This document shows positions 1-8,066 of a stretch of 64,000 bases of DNA, in pieces. The translations under genes were made by a program, and so were the position numbers. Position 1 is the first letter of the stretch; the number at the start of each line of letters is the position of its first letter. Location: assembly GCA_910583525.1 (NCBI GenBank), contig CAJTXL010000006.1:46654-110653 (forward strand). Reading direction: 5' to 3'. Below the pieces are notes generated by a model. The model worked only from the letters and a program-made list of their open reading frames with translations, was not told the origin of the DNA and ran no database searches. The stretch comes from an uncultured Muribaculaceae bacterium. GTDB lineage: Bacteria; Bacteroidota; Bacteroidia; Bacteroidales; Muribaculaceae.

Positions 1-1
1 C

Positions 2-307
2 CGCGCCAACCCGCACAAACAGCTCGCCGGAAGCCCCGTAATCCTCGTCAAAGACTACGCCGACCTCAACTGCACCGACACACGCACAGGAGCCGTTTCG
101 AAGATGGACTTCCCCACGACATCCAACGTACTCCAGTACTTCACCGAAGACGGCACAAAAGTATCAATCCGCCCCTCCGGAACAGAACCCAAAATAAAGT
201 TCTACATCGAAGTCCACGACAAGATGTCCGACCTCGCCGACTACGACCGCTGCAACCGCGACGCCGCAGCCAAAATCGAACAAATCAAAAAAGAACTCGG
301 CATCTGA
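2..307 (+). CDS. Phosphoglucomutase/phosphomannomutase, C-terminal part
   Basis: This is the last part of a gene that begins before the window. The reading frame is open from base 2. The visible C-terminus holds the family's phosphate-binding loop, RPSGTEPKIKFYIEV, which grips the phosphate of the hexose phosphate in alpha-D-phosphohexomutases. The enzyme would interconvert 6-phospho and 1-phospho sugars in the cytoplasm, feeding sugar-nucleotide synthesis. Sugar preference cannot be told from this end. A hairpin terminator follows about 20 bases downstream, so this is the last gene of its unit. Confidence 0.9.
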   Translation, partial: RANPHKQLAGSPVILVKDYADLNCTDTRTGAVSKMDFPTTSNVLQYFTEDGTKVSIRPSGTEPKIKFYIEVHDKMSDLADYDRCNRDAAAKIEQIKKELGI

Positions 308-328
308 TAACAACCCAAGACTCTGCAG

Positions 329-369
329 AGATGTGCCGCACAGCCACCGCTGATGCGGCACATCTTTTT
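329..369 (+). terminator. Rho-independent terminator after phosphohexomutase
   Basis: A 12-bp perfect stem (AGATGTGCCGCA with TGCGGCACATCT) encloses a 13-nt loop and runs into a T tract. It lies just behind the phosphohexomutase stop codon. Confidence 0.85.
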
Positions 370-387
370 GTAGATAACGTTAAAAAA

Positions 388-412
388 TGTAGGGACATGC
401 CTTTTGGCATGT
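388..412. repeat. Dispersed palindromic repeat, single copy
   Basis: A 25-base element, TGTAGGGACATGCC followed by a T-run and GGCATGT. It matches the two arms of the inverted pair at 52178-52250 apart from one extra T. The inner part is self-complementary (ACATGCC with GGCATGT). It sits in intergenic sequence, which fits a REP-like short interspersed repeat. Confidence 0.7.
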
Positions 413-450
413 AGCCGCCGGAATCTCTGCCAATCACCGTGAATACAACT

Positions 451-828
451 TTACATCGGCTCTACATCTTCAAGCTCGTCAATAATATCAATTAATCGAA
501 GCCCGGCGATTTTCAGGTTCTCGATTAAATCCATCGGATTTGCGAATGTTTCATATTCGGTAGAATACCCGGCGTCACAAAGAGCTGCGTGGTCAGGCTC
601 GTAAAGAAGATGAAAGCTTTCGCCATGGAGCTTGAACTCTACATCATAGCCCTGCACGGCAAAATCATAAAACAAGACCTGCCTGGCATTGTTTAGGTAG
701 CCGCCGTAGCTCGTGCCATACCACCTTTCGTCGGGTGAGCACAAAGCATTGTAGCGATGCCCACACCCATTTTTACCTATATAATCGAAATCCTTATCTG
801 CAACCATAACCATCATATTTATCTGCAA
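451..828 (-). CDS. Small hypothetical protein
   Basis: This 125-residue protein is not one I recognise. It has mixed composition, with an aromatic and glycine-rich first half (residues 15-50) and an acidic helical end. There is no signal peptide or membrane segment, so it is probably cytoplasmic. The coding case is helped by a well-formed minus-strand promoter at 854-886 that would start transcription about 20 nt upstream. Translation could begin at the first ATG or at one of the next methionines (residues 5, 6 or 8). It stands alone between a terminator and a gene remnant. It may be an acquired orphan such as an immunity-type protein, but nothing shows this directly. Confidence 0.55.
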   Translation of the reverse strand: MQINMMVMVADKDFDYIGKNGCGHRYNALCSPDERWYGTSYGGYLNNARQVLFYDFAVQGYDVEFKLHGESFHLLYEPDHAALCDAGYSTEYETFANPMDLIENLKIAGLRLIDIIDELEDVEPM

Positions 829-853
829 AATTAATCAGTCCATCCCAAGAGTT

Positions 854-886
854 CAAAATTAAAATAAGTTGACGGGCAAGCCCAAA
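854..886 (-). promoter_or_regulatory. Bacteroidota-type promoter for the small orphan gene
   Basis: Read on the minus strand, TTTG (883-886) is followed after 21 nt by TAATTTTG (854-861). This fits the Bacteroides -33/-7 pattern TTTG-N19-21-TAnnTTTG. The promoter overlaps the first codons of the remnant reading frame on the other strand. Confidence 0.55.
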
Positions 887-1033
887 ACAATTACCGTGAT
901 GAAGGATGGGGTGATTTCAACGCATTATTTTGAGGACTCGATAGGTTGTATGTTCGGCATCAAGACCGTGGGCGAGGAGCAGAAACGGGCCATCGAGGAG
1001 GCGTATAAGGCGTGGAAAAGCAAGGACGAGTAG
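863..1033 (+). pseudogene. Remnant of a gene, C-terminal end only
   Basis: From the stop codon at 860-862 an open frame runs about 56 codons to TAG at 1031. The text looks protein-like, with an acidic, lysine-rich helical end (EEQKRAIEEAYKAWKSKDE). The piece has no clear start of its own (ATG at 899 gives 44 residues) and is preceded at once by a stop, so it reads like the surviving 3' end of a longer gene. I do not recognise the family. A genuine small protein from ATG 899 is the alternative. Confidence 0.4.
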
Positions 1034-1154
1034 ATTACGCAGACGCCCCCGCTAATCGCGCAAATGCCTCGCCGACGGACACGAACAGTCGGCAGAACTT
1101 TGATTGTCAACGTGTATTCGGCCTCGACAGGCCGCGACCTTACGAGCAATTTGC

Positions 1155-1266
1155 AAATAATTTTGTTTTGCTCTCGACTTATTCGTATTTTTGGCTTTCA
1201 CCTTAAATACTCTCGCTCGGCAAAACCAAATAAATTTGTTTTGCTCTCGACTTATTCGTATTTTTG
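1155..1266 (+). repeat. Tandem direct repeat duplicating a promoter
   Basis: Bases 1155-1193 recur at 1228-1266 with one mismatch over 39 bp, 73 bp apart. Each copy carries a TTTG box and a TATTTTTG box in promoter spacing. The duplication lies directly upstream of tsaB. Confidence 0.85.
1235..1266 (+). promoter_or_regulatory. Promoter of tsaB operon (proximal copy)
   Basis: TTTG (1235-1238), 20 nt, then TATTTTTG (1259-1266), a full match to the Bacteroidota consensus. Transcription would start near 1273, leaving a very short leader before the ATG at 1283. The distal copy at 1162-1193 has the same two boxes. Confidence 0.7.
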
Positions 1267-1282
1267 TCCCAAATAATACGAA

Positions 1283-1987
1283 ATGGCTACCATATTGAAT
1301 ATAGAGACTTCGGGGGCAACGTGCTCGACTGCGTTGACGGCCGAAGGCATGATAGTGGCGCACCGCGAGGATTTCGACGGGCGCAACCACGCGTTGCTGC
1401 TAAGCGGCTTCGTAAAGCATTGTCTCGACTATGCCGCCGAGCACGGCATGAAACTCGACGCCGTGGCGGTAAGCCTCGGCCCGGGGAGCTACACAGGCCT
1501 GCGCATAGGTCTGAGCGAGGCCAAGGGCCTGGCATTCGCGCTCGACATTCCGCTGATAGGCATCGACACTCTTGAGCTGTTGGCTACGAGGGTGATGTTC
1601 TCGGCCGATGACATAGACCCCGACACCATATTTGTGCCGATGGTCGATGCCCGTCGCATGGAAGTTTACACGGCGGCTTACGATTTCGGGCTGAACCGCC
1701 TGCTCGAACCGCAGCCGCTTATTCTGGATGAAGGCGAACCGTATGCCGACTTACGGGCTTCGGGCCGCCCACTGCTATATTTCGGCAGCGGCGCCGAGAA
1801 AGCCCGGCCGCTCTTCGACGGCTGCCCCGGCGCACGGTTTGTCGACGGCGTAGATGCCGTCGCCGTCGACATGATAGCGCTCGCCGACCGTACCTATGCG
1901 CGACGCGACTTTATCGACGTGGCCTACTCCACTCCGCTTTACCGAAAAGATTTCCAGGCCACCAAACCCAAGAATAAAGTGCTGTGA
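1283..1987 (+). CDS. tsaB: tRNA threonylcarbamoyladenosine biosynthesis protein TsaB
   Basis: TsaB is the scaffold partner of TsaD in making the universal t6A37 modification on ANN-decoding tRNAs. The protein has the ASKHA-like N-terminal fold: a first strand ending in ILNIETSG and the family signature SLGPGSYTGLRIGLSEAKGLA around residues 64-84. At 234 residues it has the usual length of bacterial TsaB. It is cytoplasmic. The start at 1283 lies just behind a consensus promoter. The stop codon overlaps the GTG start of the next gene, tsaC, by four bases. Two steps of one pathway (threonylcarbamoyl-AMP synthesis and transfer) are thus translationally coupled. Confidence 0.93.
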   Translation: MATILNIETSGATCSTALTAEGMIVAHREDFDGRNHALLLSGFVKHCLDYAAEHGMKLDAVAVSLGPGSYTGLRIGLSEAKGLAFALDIPLIGIDTLELLATRVMFSADDIDPDTIFVPMVDARRMEVYTAAYDFGLNRLLEPQPLILDEGEPYADLRASGRPLLYFGSGAEKARPLFDGCPGARFVDGVDAVAVDMIALADRTYARRDFIDVAYSTPLYRKDFQATKPKNKVL

Positions 1988-2571
1988 ACGAAGAATTCCG
2001 ACAGGACATACGCGCCGCCGTCGATACATTGCGCCGAGGCGGCATCATAGTCTACCCTACCGACACTGTGTGGGGCATAGGGTGCGACGCAACCGACAGC
2101 GAGGCCGTGCGTAAAGTCTTTGCCTTAAAACAGCGTGCCGACGCCAAAGCCCTGATAACGCTCGTCGGCTCGATAGCGCAGCTCGAACGCACCGTGACGG
2201 GCATTCCCGACGTGGCATACCAGCTAATAGAATACAGCGAACGGCCTCTGACGATAGTCTACGACGGTGCACTGCCCGGGGCCCACATAGCTCCCGAGCT
2301 GCTTGCGCCCGACGGCACAATCGGCGTGAGAGTGACAGCCGAGGCTTTCAGCAAGGCCTTGTGCGAAGCGTTCCGCAAGCCTATAGTGTCCACTTCGGCC
2401 AACATAAGCGGCAAGCCCACGCCGACAGCGTACGGCGAAATCGACGCCGCCGTGCTCACCGCAGCCGACTACGTGTGCCTGAGCCGCCGCGACGAGCCGG
2501 CATGCGGCGCCAAGCCTTCGTCGGTGATACGTCTGTCGGAGAGCGGACTTTTCAAAGTAATACGACCCTGA
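1984..2571 (+). CDS. tsaC: L-threonylcarbamoyladenylate synthase (TsaC/Sua5/YrdC family)
   Basis: The enzyme makes threonylcarbamoyl-AMP from threonine, bicarbonate and ATP, the first step of t6A formation. YrdC-fold marks are visible: YPTDTVWGIGCDAT near the N-terminus, the K-R-K substrate patch KQRADAKAL at about residues 48-56, and STSANISGKPTP in the second half. With 195 residues it is the short, TsaC-like form without the Sua5 C-terminal domain. The start is GTG at 1984, overlapping the tsaB stop (GTGA). A sugar transferase gene follows after three bases. Confidence 0.92.
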   Translation: MNEEFRQDIRAAVDTLRRGGIIVYPTDTVWGIGCDATDSEAVRKVFALKQRADAKALITLVGSIAQLERTVTGIPDVAYQLIEYSERPLTIVYDGALPGAHIAPELLAPDGTIGVRVTAEAFSKALCEAFRKPIVSTSANISGKPTPTAYGEIDAAVLTAADYVCLSRRDEPACGAKPSSVIRLSESGLFKVIRP

Positions 2572-2574
2572 ACA

Positions 2575-3993
2575 ATGCAACAAATCAACCGCGAACGCAT
2601 ACGATATGCCGTTTCCGACTGCCTGACGGTGGCCGCCGGTTGGTTCTGTTTCAACGTGATACGTTTTTTCACTCTGCCAGAAACTTATTCGGGGATATCC
2701 GATTTTCTGTCGAGCCTGCCGGTTGTCATGGGACAATTCGTGGTGCCGCCGTGCATGGTGGCGCTATATGCCGTGTCGGGTTCGTACAACAAGTCGAACA
2801 CCCTATATAAATCGCGTCTCGACGAGCTTATCAACACGTTTGCGGTGTCGTTCATCGGGATGCTCGGCATCTTTTTCACGGCTCTCATCAACGACAAGGT
2901 GCCCGAGCGCATCACCAACTACGAGCTTATGGCAGTCTTGTGGATGTGCTTCTTCATCCCGACTGCCACCGCGCGCCTGCTGATTGTGAGCGCTAACGCC
3001 AAGCGAATACGCCGAGGCGACTATGTGATGAACACTTTAGTGATAGGGGCGGCACACGGCATCGAGCGCAAGCTTCAAAACATAGTAAAATCGGAAGCCA
3101 ACTCGGGTCTGCGCATTGTCGGGTGCATCGACATCGACGGAGAAAATCAGGCGAATGCCATCAACGGCATTCCCATATACCACAGCGGCGATGTGCGCGA
3201 TGTATGCGAAACTACGGGCGCCCAGGCCATCATAGTGATGCCGTCGAAGGCCGGATTGTCGCGCACCGCCGAGATAATCAACGAGCTATATGCCCTCGAC
3301 AAGCCCCTGTTCATCACCCCCGACCTCCACAGCCTCATGGCTACGAGGCCGAGAGTGTCGTCAGTGGCCTCGGAGCCGCTGATAGACATCACCAACGCCA
3401 ACATATCGCCCTTGGCCGTCAACCTCAAACGCTTGGGCGACATCACGGTATCGACGCTTGCCTTGCTGTTTCTCGCACCCGTCTACGCCGCAATAGGCAT
3501 AGCCGTAAAGCTCGATACGCCCGGGCCGGCATTCTACCGCCAGACACGCATCGGCTACCATAAAAAGCCTTTCGACATAATAAAATTCCGCACCATGCGA
3601 ACCGACGCCGAAGCCGACGGCCCGGCCTTGGCTTCGGACAGCGACCCACGTGTAACTAAAACCGGACATATACTGCGCAAATACCGGCTCGACGAACTGC
3701 CGCAGTTCTGGAATGTGCTGAAAGGCGAGATGTCGCTCGTAGGACCACGACCCGAACGAGAGTTCTACATCCGCCAGATAGTGCAGCGGCATCCGGCCTA
3801 CAGCCTCATACACCAGGTGCGCCCTGGCATAACGTCGTGGGGAATGGTGAAATACGGCTATGCCTCGTCGATTGACGAAATGCTGGCGCGGCTGCCCTAC
3901 GACCTGCTGTATATAGAAAACGTGTCGCTTGGCGTAGACCTCAAAATATTGTTCCACACCATCAACACCGTCTTGCGCGGACGAGGACAATAA
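2575..3993 (+). CDS. Polyprenyl-phosphate glycosyl-1-phosphate transferase
   Basis: The enzyme moves a sugar-1-phosphate from a nucleotide sugar to undecaprenyl phosphate, starting an exopolysaccharide, capsule or O-antigen repeat unit at the inner membrane. The 472-residue protein has about four N-terminal membrane segments, a central Rossmann-like domain (NTLVIGAAHGIERKL, residues about 156-260), and a C-terminal bacterial sugar-transferase domain. That domain shows the membrane re-entrant helix after KRLGDITVS, then KFRTMRTDAEADG and DELPQFWNVLKGEMSLVGPRPE. This is the WbaP/WcaJ-like long architecture. It is probably in the tsaBC transcript. The sugar used cannot be read from sequence. Confidence 0.9.
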   Translation: MQQINRERIRYAVSDCLTVAAGWFCFNVIRFFTLPETYSGISDFLSSLPVVMGQFVVPPCMVALYAVSGSYNKSNTLYKSRLDELINTFAVSFIGMLGIFFTALINDKVPERITNYELMAVLWMCFFIPTATARLLIVSANAKRIRRGDYVMNTLVIGAAHGIERKLQNIVKSEANSGLRIVGCIDIDGENQANAINGIPIYHSGDVRDVCETTGAQAIIVMPSKAGLSRTAEIINELYALDKPLFITPDLHSLMATRPRVSSVASEPLIDITNANISPLAVNLKRLGDITVSTLALLFLAPVYAAIGIAVKLDTPGPAFYRQTRIGYHKKPFDIIKFRTMRTDAEADGPALASDSDPRVTKTGHILRKYRLDELPQFWNVLKGEMSLVGPRPEREFYIRQIVQRHPAYSLIHQVRPGITSWGMVKYGYASSIDEMLARLPYDLLYIENVSLGVDLKILFHTINTVLRGRGQ

Positions 3994-4005
3994 ACACACT
4001 TGTAA

Positions 4006-5814
4006 ATGGCATCTGAAAACCATATAAACAAACTGCCGCACCGCCTGCGCGAGGCATTCTTTTCGTTTCTGCTATGGCGCGAACAGCACATCAAAGAGAA
4101 AAACTTTGTGCTGCTGCTGGCCTTCATCGTAGGCATAGGCAGCGGACTGGCCGCGCTGGTGCTCAAGTTCCTGATACACTACATATCGACGGTGCTGACC
4201 GAGGGCGTCAACCTCGAATCGGGCAACTACCTCTACATACTGCTTCCGGCGGTAGGCGTCGTGATAACAGCCCTTTACGTCCGCTACGTGGTGCGCGACG
4301 ACATAAGCCATGGCGTAACGCGTGTGCTCTACTCCATCTCGCAGAACAAGAGCCGTCTGAAACGGCACAACATCTACACGTCGGTGCTGGCCTCGTCGGT
4401 CACCATAGGCTTCGGCGGCTCTGTCGGAGCCGAAGGCCCGATAGTGTACACCGGCGCCTCGATAGGGTCAAACCTGGGGCGCGTATTCCGCATGTCGCCG
4501 CGCATCCTTATGATACTCGTGGGGTGCGGAGCCGCCGCCGGCATCGCCGGCATCTTCAAGGCCCCCATCGCAGGCATGCTCTTCACCCTCGAGGTGCTTA
4601 TGCTCGACCTCACTACCGTATCGGTGATGCCCTTGCTGATAGCTTCGATAACCAGCACGACCATAGCCTATGTGTACACGGGCTACGAATTTGAGTTCTT
4701 CTTCGCGCAGACCGAAGACTTCTACACCTCGCGCATACCCTACGTCATTCTGTTAGGCATTGTCAGCGGCTTCGCGTCGCTCTACTTCACACGGGTTATG
4801 AACATGATGGAGAACTTCTTCGGCCGCTTCCGCAACCGCTGGCTCAAGACGCTTGTGGGCTGTGCCATCCTGTCGGCGCTCGTGTTCGTGTTTCCGCCGC
4901 TCTACGGCGAAGGCTACGGCTCTATCGTGGGGCTGCTCGCCGGCGACACCTCGTCGATAGTCAACGGCTCAATCTTCTACGGCGACCGCTACGAAGTGTG
5001 GTTCCTTGCCCTCTTCATAGGCCTTATCATACTCACCAAAGCCTTTGCCACCTCGGCAACCAACGGTGCCGGAGGTGTAGGCGGCACCTTCGCGCCATCA
5101 CTCTATGTAGGCTGCATGACGGGCTTCCTGTTCGCCTTCATCATCAACCACTTCGGGCTGGCCGAACTGTCGACGAAAAACTTCGCCCTTATAGGCATGG
5201 CCGGCGTGATGAGCGGCGTCATGCACGCACCGCTGATGGCAATCTTCCTCACCGCCGAACTGACGGGCGGCTACGACCTGTTCCTGCCCCTGCTGATTGT
5301 CAGCACCATATCGTATGGCACCATCAAGATGTTCGAGCCGTACTCCATCTACACCATGCGTCTTGCCAAACGCGGCGAACTGCTCACGCACCACAAAGAC
5401 AAGGCCGTGCTCACACTGCTGAAAATCAACAACGTGATTGAGACCGACTTCCTGCCCGTCTACCCCGACATGACCCTCAAAGACATGGTCGACACCATAG
5501 CCAAAAGCAAGCGCAACCTCTTCCCCGTGCTCAACGAGCGGCGCGAGCTTGTCGGCGTGGTGCTCCTCGACGAAATCCGCAACATCATGTTCCGTCCCGA
5601 CCTCTACCGGCGCATGCGCGTAAGCACCTTCATGACAATGCCTCCGGCGAAAATCGAAATCAACGAGAGCATGGACGCCGTGATGAAGACTTTCGACAAC
5701 ACCGGGGCGTGGAACCTGCCCGTGGTCGAAGACGGCCGCTACGTCGGATTCGTATCCAAGAGCAAAATCTTCAACTCCTACCGCCGCGTACTCCGCCACT
5801 ACTGCGACGACTGA
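4006..5814 (+). CDS. ClC-family chloride channel/antiporter with CBS domains
   Basis: This 602-residue inner-membrane protein moves chloride or similar anions. The ClC signatures are present: GGSVGAEGP (the gating glutamate loop, around residue 142) and GGVGGTFAPSLYVG (the GxFxP loop, around residue 350). FKAPIAGMLFTLEVLM supplies a glutamate at the place of the inner proton glutamate, which favours an H+/Cl- antiporter over a passive channel. After the last helix (about residue 450) come two CBS domains that usually bind adenine nucleotides. It starts 12 bases after the sugar transferase gene and probably ends the tsaB operon. Confidence 0.9.
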   Translation: MASENHINKLPHRLREAFFSFLLWREQHIKEKNFVLLLAFIVGIGSGLAALVLKFLIHYISTVLTEGVNLESGNYLYILLPAVGVVITALYVRYVVRDDISHGVTRVLYSISQNKSRLKRHNIYTSVLASSVTIGFGGSVGAEGPIVYTGASIGSNLGRVFRMSPRILMILVGCGAAAGIAGIFKAPIAGMLFTLEVLMLDLTTVSVMPLLIASITSTTIAYVYTGYEFEFFFAQTEDFYTSRIPYVILLGIVSGFASLYFTRVMNMMENFFGRFRNRWLKTLVGCAILSALVFVFPPLYGEGYGSIVGLLAGDTSSIVNGSIFYGDRYEVWFLALFIGLIILTKAFATSATNGAGGVGGTFAPSLYVGCMTGFLFAFIINHFGLAELSTKNFALIGMAGVMSGVMHAPLMAIFLTAELTGGYDLFLPLLIVSTISYGTIKMFEPYSIYTMRLAKRGELLTHHKDKAVLTLLKINNVIETDFLPVYPDMTLKDMVDTIAKSKRNLFPVLNERRELVGVVLLDEIRNIMFRPDLYRRMRVSTFMTMPPAKIEINESMDAVMKTFDNTGAWNLPVVEDGRYVGFVSKSKIFNSYRRVLRHYCDD

Positions 5815-5864
5815 TTTGCCGACGCCGCTTTTTTGCGAACCGCCGACTTTTTTTGTTGCAAAAA

Positions 5865-5896
5865 GTTGCAATGCTTTTATAAAATAACTAAATTTG
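5865..5896 (+). promoter_or_regulatory. Promoter of RHS-locus operon A
   Basis: GTTG (5865-5868), 20 nt, then TAAATTTG (5889-5896), a good Bacteroidota promoter. Box type and spacing match the promoter of operon B at 9451-9482, and the transcribed sequence after it is also shared. Confidence 0.65.
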
Positions 5897-6003
5897 CCGC
5901 AGCACAACCATAAAACGCGGCACCATGAAAGCACGGGCGTTCATCTCATTTCTATTTGCGGCATTCGCAACATCATTATCGGCACTCAACTTGCCGCCGT
6001 TAC
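5889..6003 (+). repeat. Duplicated leader cassette, copy 1
   Basis: From the -7 box through the ribosome-binding region and the first 26 codons, this segment closely matches 9475-9589. The 5' leader just before the ATG is almost identical. The shared codons give the signal peptide MKARAFIS...LSALNLPPL. Beyond about 6003 the two genes are unrelated. Confidence 0.85.
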
Positions 6004-7034
6004 AGGCTGGCGAGTTTTCAGCTACAGCAATAAATTCAGAAATAAAATATTTACGGCCATCCAATTCTGTAAGGTTCGACACAGTCCAATATATGGTATA
6101 TGATGAACACTTCGAAAAATCCTACAAAGAGTTGACAGAAATGTTCGACGGCGTCAAACCATATAATCTAAAACGAGCTGAGTTCCTTGTTGAGAACGCA
6201 TTTTATGAAGGCACAATGGATTACAAGGTATTTTGTCATGACATTGACAGTGTAGTAGACGTACTGAACCGCTTTATTGATGTAAATTATATCCGTCAGC
6301 ACAAAACGGCGCCCAACTTCGCCATATTTGAATATTTCACAAAACCGTCGCCCATGAACGGATACAAAAAATTCGTTTACGACTTTGAAGACCCTTTGGG
6401 CGAAAAAGACTTTTCTGTATTTTTCACTTCGAAATTACTTCGCACACACAAAGGTCAATGTACATCAATGCCACTGCTTTATAAAATCTTATGTGATGAT
6501 TTAGGCGGACATTCAGCTTTGGCATTCGGCCCAATGCACCTATACATCAAACATATCGGTGAAGATGGAAAATGGGTCAATGTCGAATTGACACACGGCG
6601 GCTTTGTTCGTGATGTGTGGCTGATGGAGACCATGAACATTTCTACGGAAGCCATCCGAAACGGAATATTTCTATGCGCATTAAACGAAAAAGAGACCAT
6701 AGCCCTAATGATGATGCAACTTTCACGTGCATATCAATTCAAATACAAAAGCTCCGACATGTTTGTAGTCCGAAGTGTAGACCATGTGCTGAATGCGCTT
6801 CCAAATTTCAGCAATGCTTTGGTCATGAAGCTCAACTACCATCAGGACTGCGGTCGGAAATATCTCGAAAGATATGGTGGAGACCCCTCTGACTACCTTG
6901 AATACCACCATAAAGAATATCATAGAACAGTTACACAATTAGACAGCTTAGGCTATTCACAGCCAACAGTAGAAGAATACAATGCCAATCAAGCGAAAGG
7001 CAAGCGATTAACAGAAGGACAAAGCAATGAATAA
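5925..7034 (+). CDS. Secreted transglutaminase-like (SirB1-like) protein
   Basis: This 369-residue protein starts with a Sec signal peptide (about residues 1-21) copied from the same cassette as the RHS gene. The middle looks like the transglutaminase/SirB1 cysteine-protease-like fold: KGQCTSMPLLYKIL with Cys179, then GPMHLYIK with His205, then WVNVELTHGG with an acidic residue near 220. The spacing fits a Cys-His-Asp/Glu triad. Its N-terminal third and helical C-terminus have no domain I know. The stop overlaps the next gene by eight bases, so it is translated together with the lipase-tip protein. It could be a processing protease for the locus, an effector, or a domesticated household protein. 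Confidence 0.65.
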   Translation: MKARAFISFLFAAFATSLSALNLPPLQAGEFSATAINSEIKYLRPSNSVRFDTVQYMVYDEHFEKSYKELTEMFDGVKPYNLKRAEFLVENAFYEGTMDYKVFCHDIDSVVDVLNRFIDVNYIRQHKTAPNFAIFEYFTKPSPMNGYKKFVYDFEDPLGEKDFSVFFTSKLLRTHKGQCTSMPLLYKILCDDLGGHSALAFGPMHLYIKHIGEDGKWVNVELTHGGFVRDVWLMETMNISTEAIRNGIFLCALNEKETIALMMMQLSRAYQFKYKSSDMFVVRSVDHVLNALPNFSNALVMKLNYHQDCGRKYLERYGGDPSDYLEYHHKEYHRTVTQLDSLGYSQPTVEEYNANQAKGKRLTEGQSNE

Positions 7035-8064
7035 TTTTATTTTGACTATCATATCATTTATTTTCTTGTGCCATGTGGCAACGGCACAGACCTACAGAGA
7101 AAGCCCATATGCACTGTTCGGCGACAAAACACCGGTTCTTGACATAGAGAGCAGGAGTGACAGGGCGCAATGGAGTATTGTTGTTGCGACGTCCGACTCA
7201 ACACTCGGCACCATCGAGATGTACAACGCCAGACTTACGGTAATTGATGTCAATGGAAATATAATAGCAGAAACTGCCGCCAACCCGTCCTCACAAGCAA
7301 TGTTCCAGAGCATCGACCCGAAAGCTGACGAAATGCCTTGGATTTCGCCCTATGTATATTGTTTCGGAAACCCGATACGATTTGTTGATAAAACCGGTCT
7401 TCGCCCGACAGAATACGAGGCCGCGCTAATGGCACAAATTGTGTATAAACAGGATTTAACTAATGATTGTCTGCCTCAAGATTTATCTGATGGCAATTGG
7501 AGTATCTCACAATTTGATTCAAAGATAACGATGAATCATACAACCTGGTATGAAAACGGTTTACAATCCGCATTGTTTGAACGGACTACAGAGGGAATAA
7601 CAGAATATGCTTACGTTTATGCAGGGACAAACTCTTTTGAGGATGTATTAGAGGATATTGCACAAATTCTCGGAGTCGCACCTCAATATAACTCAGCCAT
7701 AAAGAATGCCAAAATATTATCGGCAGAACTACAATCAAATGAGTTAACTTTTATAGGACATTCATTAGGTGGCGGTGAAGCCGCTGCCGCAAGTATGGCA
7801 ACGGGTCGAGCAGCCATAACTTTTAATCCAGCGGCGGTAAGCCCACTAACAAAACTATTACAAAACCTTAGCAACCCATCAAGTATTACAAATTACCGAG
7901 CAGTGCCAACAAACGGCATTATTGGAGGCTGCTTTATCAACAATTTACAAGATAATTGTGGAATGAGCGCACCAGGGACAACAATTAACATTCCACTCCC
8001 TATCGTAAATCCTTTTTCAGCCCACTCCATCCGGCATATGGTTAATTATTTCAAAAACAACTGA
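7027..8064 (+). CDS. Secreted RHS-tail protein with class 3 lipase-like toxin domain
   Basis: The 345-residue protein has a signal peptide (residues 1-20), a short bridging region, and an RHS core-terminal hallmark at about residues 97-122: SIDPKADEMPWISPYVYC, then GNPIRFVDKTG. In full RHS proteins this motif marks the join to a variable toxin tip. Here it is followed by a lipase-like domain with the nucleophile elbow FIGHSLGGGEA (Ser246) and candidate catalytic histidines at 333 and 337 near the end. It thus looks like a miniature RHS effector: all YD repeats gone, tip kept. Its target would be membrane lipids. The next gene, two bases downstream, encodes a membrane protein suited as immunity factor. 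Enzyme activity is inferred. Confidence 0.75.
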   Translation: MNNFILTIISFIFLCHVATAQTYRESPYALFGDKTPVLDIESRSDRAQWSIVVATSDSTLGTIEMYNARLTVIDVNGNIIAETAANPSSQAMFQSIDPKADEMPWISPYVYCFGNPIRFVDKTGLRPTEYEAALMAQIVYKQDLTNDCLPQDLSDGNWSISQFDSKITMNHTTWYENGLQSALFERTTEGITEYAYVYAGTNSFEDVLEDIAQILGVAPQYNSAIKNAKILSAELQSNELTFIGHSLGGGEAAAASMATGRAAITFNPAAVSPLTKLLQNLSNPSSITNYRAVPTNGIIGGCFINNLQDNCGMSAPGTTINIPLPIVNPFSAHSIRHMVNYFKNN

Positions 8065-8066
8065 AT

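Noticed and set aside
5098..5934. 278-residue open frame on the minus strand
   Set aside because: Antisense to the ClC gene and crosses the promoter of operon A.
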